64,000 bases of DNA, taken from the NCBI GenBank assembly GCA_973895155.1, contig OZ316892.1:24242001-24306000 (forward strand), given 5' to 3'. Both the position numbers and the translations under genes were made by a program. The stretch is from Marsupella aquatica. Taxonomy: Eukaryota; Marchantiophyta. The notes under the pieces are model-generated. The model was not told where the DNA came from. It did not search any database and saw only the letters and a list, made by a program, of their open reading frames with translations. This document shows positions 32,284-42,000 of this stretch, one piece after another (within the stretch, counting starts at the first letter, position 1; each line of letters opens with the position of its first letter).

Positions 32284-35200
32284 AAAGATGAGTGGATGAG
32301 GTTAGAGAAATGGGTACATAAGAAGGGTTATGGTGATCACAATTGGAGAATTCGTACCTGGGATGAGGGGACAGATGTTCGAGGGCATCTGGAGTGTCTT
32401 GAATGTTAGTAGGGAAACTTATGGCAATGCAGACAACTCTCAGAACCCTAAATCCATCTCCAATTGTTTTAGTAATTTTAAGACCAAACACTTGGTCTTC
32501 AATAAGCACAAGGATAACTATTGTCGGAGAAGGGGCATTCCTTCTACTTTGGTTCAGGTAGCAGACATCTCTGAGAAGCCAAAATATGATCATGCAGACG
32601 CCATCAAAGTAGGTGTTGAGATAGTTCAGCGATTGAATGCTGAGCTTGGGGATGATGGCAAACTATTCTCTGTTGTTCCTGATCCCAGTACTCCTGAGTA
32701 TGTAAACAGGTCTTTCCTGTTTAAGGTTCGTTGTACTGTCTGTGGACTGATTCTAGGGACCTACATCCTGGTCAGAGCGGGATTTTGAAGTTCTTTAAAG
32801 ATGATGGGTCCCGGACAGGCAGCAGTTCAGGTTCAGGTTCAGGTGTGTGTGAATCTGTTGATCTTGGTCTGATTTTGGGTAGAGAGAGGTGTGCCTCGAC
32901 TGTTATGGAAGGGTATATCTTATGATATTTCTGGCATTTTGGATGATCAGTCTGGGGGAATTACATGGCATTGTGAGCCAAGTTGTTGCTTGGATGTTTT
33001 CCATCCAAGTAGAGAGAGTGTTGTGAGTATAGCAGGCTGTTTTAGACACAAGGATTGCTTGAGGTTATCACAAAATGGAGGAGGATTTGAAAATCTAACT
33101 TGTAGTGAATGTGATTCTATAACACTAGAAGATGATTTTCGTGGACGGGTGCACAGGGAGGCGGAAGCAGTAGTCCACAGAGGGAGCCGAACCACTGCTG
33201 GTGGTATACGTTTGGATTATTTGACCAACACAGAGTTAAGAGATCAAGTGCACAAGCTGAACTCTGTGCGACGAAAAGAGCGTTGGTTGTTAGCTTTGCA
33301 GGCTAAGAAAGTATGTGCCTTGAGCACGAGGAAACGAAAACTAGAGGAGTTGTTAGGAGTTGCAGCAGACAGGAAGGATTTGAGATTGTTTCTTAGGAGT
33401 ATTTTGAATGGACACAGGAATGGTGCATTTGGTGGTAAGGAGGGTTTGTGGGATTTCTTGAAGGATGTAGCTCGCAATTTAGGCAGGAAGCCAAAAGGTA
33501 ATCGTTACAGTAATAGGACTCGAGCTATTGCTCAGGCTATGTTCCAATTTGGGGGCCGTCAAGTTGCTCATTGTTTTGCACGAAACTTGACAGCCCCTAG
33601 CCTTGTGACCCTAAAACGTGATAGAGCAAAACTCACACATTTTCGAACCGGGTTACGGAAGGAAACCTTTCAGGAGATTGCTAGAGTGTTGTCTGCTGCA
33701 AAGCACTCATTGGGCATTGAGGGGGATGTGCCTGTTATCTTTGCTGAGGATGAAACAAGGATCAAAGAACGCCCTAGGTAATTGGAACTGGACATTTTTC
33801 CAATTGTTTTTTTAATGACTTTACAAGTAGCACTTGGCTGGAATTGTTGTGATATTGAAAAATTGCATGTCTGTGTTTCTGGTGGGAGGCAAAGTATGAT
33901 ACTCTCATTGGTTTCTGTGGACCTTCAAAGCAGCATGTATGCTCTTATGGTTTGGAAATTCTAGTTGGTGAAGGTGATGAGGGGTATGATAAAATTGTAA
34001 GTACATTTGAACAATGCCCCAAGTGCATGTATGCCCGAGTTGTGATTGTGAATCCTCTGCATGAGTCCTTACCTAAATTGGCTGTGTGTGCACTTCCAAC
34101 TTGTAATAAGTTCACAGCTTCTTGGGTACGAGAGCATTGGGTCCAGTTAAAGGCTTTTTGGGATGAATATTGTAGAGCTATGGTAGGCCCTTTGCTTGGA
34201 CATGCTAGTGATGGTGATGCACGTCGCCGAAAGTTGATGCTGGAAGATTACAGAGGGCAGAATGGATCATACCCAAGGTACGGAGTTGGGTGGGAAGGGT
34301 GGACATACTCTGTTTCAATTCTACCAAATGGGGATTTGTATGGCTTTGGTGACCAAGACCAACCTCATAATGGGAAAAAGATGATAAACCCCTTAGACAG
34401 AGTGTCTTCTTTACTGGTGCTAGGAGATCAACATGCATCTTTATCTTATGTAGCTAATGTCTACAATCATTATCCAATTCATGAACATGGCATGGCTTGG
34501 GATGATGTGAATAGGACTGACCGGCAGAATTGGGCAGGTCCACAACGAATAGCAGCAAGAAGAGTGCAGCAATGTCTGAAAGATATGTATGAGAGGAGAG
34601 ATGTACGACATGAACGAAGTTTAGGAACTCAGTTGTACTTGGAGATTTGTGCAGATTACTTAGATATTTTCTTTTCTCCAGTTCATGATTTGAGGTCCCG
34701 TATTGTGTTAGCATCCAAGGTTTCATTCTTTCTACGTTTGTGGAGATTGTGGTTGAGGTTTGGTGACCATTCAGTGGGTGGGAACTTTGCAGCACACACT
34801 GAGAAAGACATGATGTCTATTCAGGCTTTTCATGATGTTAACATGTCATGTCATTTCATTGTGCTGTTAATTTGTGCCTTTCGAGATAAGTTCCCACATC
34901 TAGGTGTTCCCTTCCACTTGCTAGGTTCGGATTGTTGTGAGATTTTCTTCAGCAAGGTAGGAGGCATGAGTGGCCATGAGCGAAATTATGATTTTGGCTC
35001 TCTGTTGGATAGTGCTGTTGGACTAAACCGGCTTGCTGCCCTAGAATATGGACCAGAAGGTTTGAAGATAGGTCGTTCACATAAGAAACAAGATCATGTA
35101 TGGGGGAAGATTCATCCTATTGGGGAAGGGGAGGAAGCACCAAATCTACTTGACTATTCTCTCATTGAGACTAATGAATTAGTGGTTGCAGCCCTTAAAG

Positions 35201-36609
35201 AAGGTTTTGTTGCTACTAAGGATCTAATGCATCAATTGCAGATGTCTCCACGAAGTTCCTTACCAGCATCTAAAAAGAGATGGTGGACATGTCCTTGGGT
35301 TGTGGAAAGTGAGACCTGGCCACTAGAGGTGGTTCTGAAGGAAGCAATTGTTTGTAATGATTCCGAGGAGCAAGTAGAACACCAACCACCAGACATAGGT
35401 CCTCGCCCAACTGGAGATTTTCATGAATTGGAAGATCCTGAGGATGATCTGAATAGAATAGATGCATGGTTAACAGAACCAGATCTCATTGTTGTTCCTG
35501 AGATGCATTCAGATGATGTACACAGAGATGATATACAGTTTGATGTAGACCCCTCAGATGAGCTTGAGACATTAGGTCACAAAGTTCGGCATGTGTTCGG
35601 ATCAGTTGTCCATGCTGTAACTAATGTGCAGAATCGTACCAAGGTAGTGCCTACTGTTACTTATGAAGGCAAGGTGATTTACAAATCCACTATGGTAAGC
35701 CAGCTGGTAGGAAATCCGCATTTGTCAAAAGATAGGCTGACAAGGGTGAAACAAGTGCTATACTATAGTACTGGCAAGAGAAAAGTGCAAGAAACCAATC
35801 CTAACTCATGTTTTGTTGATGTTGGCACTGATTGTGCAATTGCATTTGAGTCTGATGATAATCCTGCTCCAAGTACTAGATCTGGAAAAAGAAAGGGAGG
35901 AAAGAATAAGGCTGTGGTGGAGGCAATCTCAACAGGTAAGAAATATTTTTGGTTGGGTCGGATTGTCCAAATGAGACAGAAGTATGGTAGTAGGTGGGGC
36001 AATTGTCGGTTACCAATTGATTTGATGGATAGGCCAACTCCACTCGCAGGGCAATCAGGTAACATTTGTGAATTGTTGTTAAATTGGTATAGTCCTATTG
36101 GTAAGAGCAAAAGTGAATTCAGATATGATACCACTGATTTGAAATGGATGGATATTGAAATGGTCATTGCTAGTGTTAGTTTAACCATGAAAGAAGGGGT
36201 TATGGATCGTATCTATGTGTTGGATCCAATAGATAGCTCGGGGGGGTCACTTCCACGGAAGTGACACATCACGTGCGACGAAGTATAGGCCCATTTAAAT
36301 GGGTGTGGCGGAAGACTTCCAAAGTTTGGTGGAAGAACACATAGGGCATGTTTTATTGATTGGTCGACTTTAAAGAACACATAGGCCTATTTAATTGCAA
36401 AAAATACTTTCTATAAAGTTTTTAGGGGTTTTTTAATAAAAAATGACAAAATTTTAAGAAAGAAAGGGCTTTGCAAAAAAATATTTTTCACTTTAAAGTT
36501 AGGGGGGTCAAACCCTAAAACGTCGCACGCGATGTATGACCCTCCATATAGTGACCCCCCCGAGATAGATAGACTTGCATTGGATCAATATCTTCAAACA
36601 ATGGTATGA
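32284..36609 (+). pseudogene. P-superfamily-like transposase, decayed
   Basis: Domains in order: a C2HC-like finger broken by a frame change (HLECLEC near 32395, then SNCFSNFKTKHL and YCRRRG near 32520); a Cys/His cluster (32965-33110); a helical basic region; and the catalytic core. The core has AEDETRIKERPR (33740-33777), then after a 104-bp intron WEAKYDTLIGFCG, resembling the first-aspartate block of P/THAP9 transposases. Next come ASDGDARRRK (D near 34210), FGDQDQPHNGKK (34351) and SDCCEIFFSKVGG (D/E near 34930), like the P-family EIFF block. The intron ends TG rather than AG. Frame changes occur near 32400, 32780 and 32890. The MITE at 36237 cuts off the end; beyond it the native frame runs to a TGA at 36607. 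ORF 33952-36236 is otherwise open. Confidence 0.7.
36237..36564 (+). mobile_element. 328-bp MITE of the CTCGGGGG family
   Basis: Ends CTCGGGGGGGTCACTT and its inverse meet an exact 8-bp duplication ATAGATAG (36229-36236 and 36565-36572). Both ends carry the motif CATCACGTGCGACG or CATCGCGTGCGACG about 30 bp in, forming an extended imperfect inverted repeat of about 44 bp. It has no coding capacity. It lies in the last codons of the transposase and adds a foreign C-terminus that stops at 36264. Confidence 0.92.
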
Positions 36610-36695
36610 ATGTCATGCTATTGTTTAGTTTTTGAGAGTCTGTATATATGTTTGGTTTTGTTAATACTAGTGGGTGTAGTGGGATAGGATAGGGG

Positions 36696-36754
36696 GTGAC
36701 GGATTGGCAACTTGAGATCCTTTCTCAATTAGGGGTTCAATTCCCCTCCGTCAC
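36696..36754 (+). other. D-arm-less tRNA-like sequence
   Basis: GTGACGG (36696-36702) pairs perfectly with CCGTCAC (36748-36754). Just inside is a 5-bp T-stem with TTCAATT loop (AGGGG/CCCCT). TTGAG/CTCAA forms a 5-bp stem with a 7-base loop ATCCTTT, whose middle bases would be CCT. Only nine bases stand where the D arm should be. It is 59 nt in all. It could be a tRNA-derived SINE remnant or a structural RNA of the transposon. Confidence 0.4.
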
Positions 36755-37216
36755 ATGTTACATCTCTCAACAGAAGTTTTAAATGGAGTATGGATGGAGC
36801 ATGGGATTGGTGATCAATGGGTGGAATGGATTATTCATGTTGTGACCTTAAAGGCCATCCCACTTATGCACGTAAGGTTTATATTGGGATGACCTTTTAG
36901 GTACACAATATAAATGATGCATTGAAATGATCAAAGTTTAAAGTCGAAAAAGGTGCAAGAACTCTTACAGGGCGTGCCATGTCTGACATACGACTTCACA
37001 AGGTACTGACATAGACTTATCTTTTCTTTCTAGGCATTTTTTATTGATATGTGACACTTTACTTCACAAATTATAGGGGCAATACAAATTGGATTTTAGA
37101 CTCTTAGAAGAAAGAAAGAGGGAGGAAATTTTTTTTTTAACTTAATAAGTATGGGGGTCTAGGCATGAAAACGTCGCAGGTGATGGGGGGGTCCTCCATA
37201 TAGTGAGACCCCCGAG

Positions 37217-38310
37217 TAGAAACTCCTCATAATCCAGATCCTTACTCATACAGTCCTGATTCCAACTATGAACCCACTGATGGACCTATCTTCAGTTGGG
37301 GTCGCTCTGAAGATCCTTATGTTAGAAGGGATCTCTCTGATGACTCTGACCCGCCTTCGGATAATGATACTTATAGATCTTATGACAATTCCCTTGAGTC
37401 ATCACCAAGGCAGGGGTTTGAAGATATTGATACAGCTTTGAGGTCAAACCCAAACCTAGTAGCAGTGGTTACGTCCTCTACTCAGACTCCCAGGAATGCT
37501 ACTATCGAGAAGAAGTATCCCAGGCTTCCCCAGGCTCAAGTACAGAAGTATGTAGACATCTGTAAGGTTGTGCATGCCAACATGCCACCAGTTGGAGAAT
37601 TCTGGAGATACTATTACTTAAAGAAAACCGAGGCGAGCTACATTTTTGACCTAAAGTATCATGGGACTTCTCGATTGGAAATGGCCCAGTTTGATGAGCA
37701 CTGGACTGACTCTGTCTACGTCCGGCCTATTCTGGCAATGATGTTGCTACAAGGTGATGTAGAAGTGGAGGATCCTGACCTACTCCTAGCCTACTTTGGG
37801 AATTTTGCAGCTTATGTTCTGGACTTCGTGCTTACTTTTCTCATGCAGAGTAAGAAATCAACTTCTTGGCAGAACAACTACATCCATAAGGAACCTAAGG
37901 TTGTGCTGGTTTCAACCAGCACGTTGGCTGATAAGCAGAGAATCTGGGATAATGTCACCACTCACACTCTGGCCAAGTTCAATAGGTACTTTAAGGATGT
38001 TTGCTGGAGACTTTGACCTTTCTATTCAAAAATGATGAGAACTGAGGATTTCATGGCCGCCTATTATTCCCAAGTTCATGCTACTACCTGCAATCACTAT
38101 GATGTGATTGGAATTTATAGGGAGACACTCCGAATAGACTCTTGTTATTTGATGAGGAGAATGCCTGTAATGTATCCAGATAGACAACTGAGATGTTTGC
38201 CCTATTCTCGAGGTTCACCACGACAGGCTGAGCTCATGGAGGTTGTCCAATCAGGCACTGTCGCTTTTGTGGAACTTCTCAAAATCAACAACATTCAACA
38301 CCGAGACTAA
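37217..38310 (+). pseudogene. Interrupted ORF of unknown family, 3' part
   Basis: The frame resumes from the duplicated TAGAAACT as VETPHNPDPYSYSPD, an acidic Ser/Asp-rich linker. A globular part follows (37500-38016) containing KKYPRLPQAQVQKYVDIC and WRYYYLKKTEASYIFDLKYHG. Two frame changes at 38010-38034 precede a last open stretch (38032-38310, MMRTEDFMAAYYSQVHA...) ending in TAA. No known family is recognised. Together with 25267-26611 it would be one long gene, now decayed. Confidence 0.55.
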
Positions 38311-38834
38311 GGCAGAAGTCCTAAGTGTTTCTAGTTTGTTTAGAGTAGTGCATCTTGTCCGATTTTTAGAAGTGTGTTCTAGAGCTTTAAAAGCTGTCAT
38401 ACTTCTTTAGCATGTATTCTGTACTTAGGAAAGCCTTCTGGCAAAATTTGAGGCTTTTCTGAGCTACGAGTAGGAAGTTAAAAATAGTTGAATTTGCCAA
38501 GTTTTTACTTCTGTTGCAATTCGAGTTACGACTTAGTTAGACTTTTACGAGTTTAAGAGTTTACTAGTTCACAACTTTTACTAGTTTACGAGTTCAGACT
38601 TAACCAGATTTTTGGCTTTTCACTTACTGAATCATCATTTTAATTTTTTGAGGAGTACGAAGAGGCATGTCTCTTCGACTTTATGACCTCTTACTCTGTA
38701 GATTTTTACTATAAGACCCCTCCACCACTAGTGTAGTTTATGGTTAAGTTATGCATTTTTGCCTTTTCCTTGTGTTAAACTAGTTGACCATGAATCTATG
38801 AGTTCGAGATCAGGTTTAACATTTGGAAAGACTT
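38311..38834. other. Downstream flank with GAGTTTA repeats
   Basis: Non-coding. A cluster of TTTACGAGTTTAAG and TTTACTAGTTCAC motifs lies at 38500-38605, matching the cluster at 24915-25080. The 16-bp LINE target duplication ACATTTGGAAAGACTT is at 38819-38834. Confidence 0.5.
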
Positions 38835-39070
38835 CCTTGGAATGGTTTTTTTTATAAATTTTAATACCGTGAAAGACCCCACGGATAGGGGGAACAACAG
38901 CCCTTAATACAGGGACAGCAACAGCACACTAGCGAGCCACAAAGAGAGCCCAAAAGCACAAAAGAGAGCATCAAAGCCCCAGGGAGAGCCCCCCCTCAAA
39001 GAAGGGAAATAACACCGATCAAGAGAGCACCCATGCCCTTCCCACAACAGCCCCCCAAAAAGCAGACCCC

Positions 39071-42000
39071 TCAATCAGCAACGCCGCCGCTAGAGGGCAC
39101 CAAGAGAATCCTGTCCCCACCCCGTCTCAGCCAGATTTGCCTCGTTCCCCGCAACCATTCCTGAGCCCGGTTCAACCGAGAGCGACGCCGCCCAAAGCGT
39201 AAACCAGCCCCAACCGCATGGATGTGATTGGCAGTCTCAGCAAGCATCAGGCCCAAGTCAAATGAACGTCCCACCTTGTCAGAGAACATATGTTCATTTC
39301 TTCCCAGCCAAATCATCCAAAGAGTCTGATATACACAAAAGATCCTAGCAGTGTGAATAGGCTCCGGTCCTGTCGATGCATCAAGAATAGCCAGCAGACC
39401 ACCTCCAATGGGTAAGCGAAGCTCCGTCAAAATCCTGTCACACATCCTCCAGCAACATGAGGCATGGGAACATTCAATGAACAAATGTTGCATCGTCTCC
39501 AAGACCCCACAGCAAAGCTTGCAATTCCCAGTACCAGCCTGGATACGGAGGGCCCGTTGACCAGTAAACAATCCACCAACCAGGATCCGCCAGATAAAGG
39601 TTTTTGCCCTACAGGAGAGGTCAGAAATCCACAGCTTCTTCCATCCAATGCACCATTCAATTTCCGACCGGTGTGAGGACCAGCACCTATTAAGCAGCAC
39701 ATGAAGGCTCATCTTGGGTCTCAAGAACTGGTAGACCCTGCAGTTGGTGATCTGAAAGTCCTTGAGAGGTTCTGCCCTGTCAGACCAGCGCCACTGTCTG
39801 GCCAGAGGATCCCTGTCCCACCTGCAGGCAGTTGACTCCCAAATTCTCCCTAGGAACGCTCTAGCCAGCCCTCTGTGCTCCCCCGTGAATCCTCGCAGCA
39901 CCTGCCCCCTAAGCGGAAGGTCTTTCCAGCCCCCTGTCTCCACCGACCATCCGTCCTGAATTGATCTCATTCCCAAGCGTCCACAAATAGCAGTGACTCC
40001 TACAATGTCCACATTTGGCAATGAATTGAAATCTACCATACATCTAATTGCATCGTTAATGCTCCAGCATCCAGGGGCACCATATCTCCCAGGACAAAAA
40101 GCCAGATGGGCACGCAGCTCCTCCCAAGCCTTCCATAGACCACTTGTATACCTGAGACCACCGCCTGCCCTAGGAGTACAGAGCAGAAGCCTATCCTTGA
40201 ACGTGTAATTGTTTCTTATGATCACCTTGTAATTCAACCATCCCATTAAAGATAAGTTGGCTGCCAGCATCTTCGACCATTCCCTGTCTGGATACTCTAG
40301 GGCCTTAGTGAACCATTGTGATAATAATGCATTGGAGTGGCTTCTGAAGTCCTTGAATCCCAGGCCGCCCTCTATTTTTGGAAGTGTCATCTTGTCCCAT
40401 GCCACCAATGGAATTTTCTTCCCACCTGCAGGATTATATCCCCATAGAAAATCTCTACTGAGGGCAATGAGTTTCTTGGCCAGACCCGCTGAAGCCTTGA
40501 GGTGCATCACATGGTAGATTGGGATGGCCTGGAGCACGTGTTTGACCAATAAGGTTCGACCTGTGAAAGAGAGGAGCTTATTTGTCCAGGATGACAGTCG
40601 TGAGCTGATTTTATCTAGGCAGAATCTGTGCAGTTGCTCAGTCTTCAGCCCGGCCCCCAAGGGAGCGCCCAGATATTTCTGAACCTCCCCCATTGCACTC
40701 ACTTGACAGCCAGAGTACAGCAGCCAATCCGGGATGACCTCAATTGCCAAGGGAATCACCACAGATTTTCGTAGGTTCAGCTTTGCTCCAGAACCCATTT
40801 CATAACATGCAAGTGCAGTTTGTGCCTGGGTGAAAGCTTCCTCCGTGGCAGGAATGAACATTCCAACATCATCTGCGAATAATCTGTAGCATATTGTGAG
40901 TGTGTCCGTGATTGACAGTCCACTAAGTCTCCCAGCCTCCATCTCCACAGCTAAGAAGTCCATTAGCGGTTGTGTCGAGATGAAAAAAAGTAGGGTTGAC
41001 AAGGGGCAGCCCTGTCTCACCCCCCTCTTAAGCTCAATCATACCCGTCGCAAAACCATTGACCATTGCCTTCGAGAAAGATCCAGCCAACAGAGCCCGTA
41101 CCAGTGTGATAAAGTGGCCACTTATTCCCAGTAAGTGCATTGTGTCCCATATGTATTCGTGATTCACCCTGTCAAAGGCCTTTTCGATATCCAACTTCAA
41201 GAAAAGTGCCTCCGTCTTCTTGTGCTGTATCCAGTCACATGCGAGCCAGGCCAGTGAGATGTTTTCCAGAATGTGGCGCCCCTGTATAAATCCGGTCTGT
41301 TGGGGGCTGATTATCTTGTTCATGATTTCTTGTAACCGCAATGCCAGGATCTTAGCAATGACTTTGTACGTTGTGTTCAACATTGTAAGGGGACGCCAGT
41401 CCTTCAGTGATCTCTTATCAGGCTTCTTCGGAATGAGCTTTATTATCCCTTCTTTTAACGCACTATCAATCTCTCCTGTCATCCAGAATTCTTGTATCAT
41501 TTCCACCAAGTCCTGTCCCAGAAACTCCCAGCATGCGCGCAGTACTTCTGCCGTTAAGCCGTCTGGGCCAGGCGATTTGTCTCCTGGTAGCATCCAAAGC
41601 ACTTCCTTCACCTCTTTAGTTGTCGGGAGAGCTTCCAATTTCATTCTCTCTGCCGCTGTAAGCGCAAATTTTGTGTGTTGCAGTAGACGTCTCCTCTCTT
41701 GCCGTCGTTCTTGTGTCTCCCTTTGTGAGGGTTCCTGCGGTGCATAAAGTGCTTGACACATTTTCTCCACTTCAAGCACAATGCTCGCCGCCTCTGTTAT
41801 CTCCGTCCCATCCTCTTTGAGAATCAGGTTCATGGTTTCTCGGGCGCGTTTAGCCTTTACTATCGCATAGAAGAACTTTGTTGATTCGTCTCCTTCTCCC
41901 AGCCATTTAATCCTTGCAAGTCTCCGTCCCTTATTAGCCACTTCCAACTCGGTTGCATGCAGTGTGTCTTCCGTTTCCGTGTATTCCTTGATTTCATCCT

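Larger units (their letters stand above)
26612..37216 (+). mobile_element. 10.6-kb P-like DNA transposon with captured PHD gene
   Basis: The ends are perfect 14-bp inverted repeats, CTCGGGGGTCTCAC at 26612 and GTGAGACCCCCGAG ending at 37216. An exact 8-bp duplication TAGAAACT flanks it (26604-26611 and 37217-37224). Subterminal motifs CATCACGTGCGAG (left) and CATCACCTGCGACG (right, inverted) lie at similar distances. Inside, in order: a G-box-rich promoter-like stretch, a duplicated CTGC-rich leader, a Cys-rich ORF, an EDM2-like PHD protein, and a decayed P-superfamily-like transposase carrying a MITE. 8-bp duplications fit the P and hAT superfamilies. Frame shifts in the transposase suggest the copy can no longer move by itself. 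Confidence 0.9.

Noticed and set aside
33952-36264. Calling the transposase a KDZ (Kyakuja-Dileera-Zisupton) enzyme
   Set aside because: The large size and Cys-rich parts suggested it at first, but the usual KDZ core motifs are not visible, while the DETRIKERPRW...DTLIGF and EIFF blocks fit the P superfamily better.
36696-36754. Functional tRNA gene
   Set aside because: Acceptor and T arms pair well, but there is no D arm, no good box A, and the base after the would-be anticodon is a pyrimidine.
41220-41747. 175-codon plus-strand ORF
   Set aside because: It is the reverse shadow of the LINE reverse transcriptase coding region.
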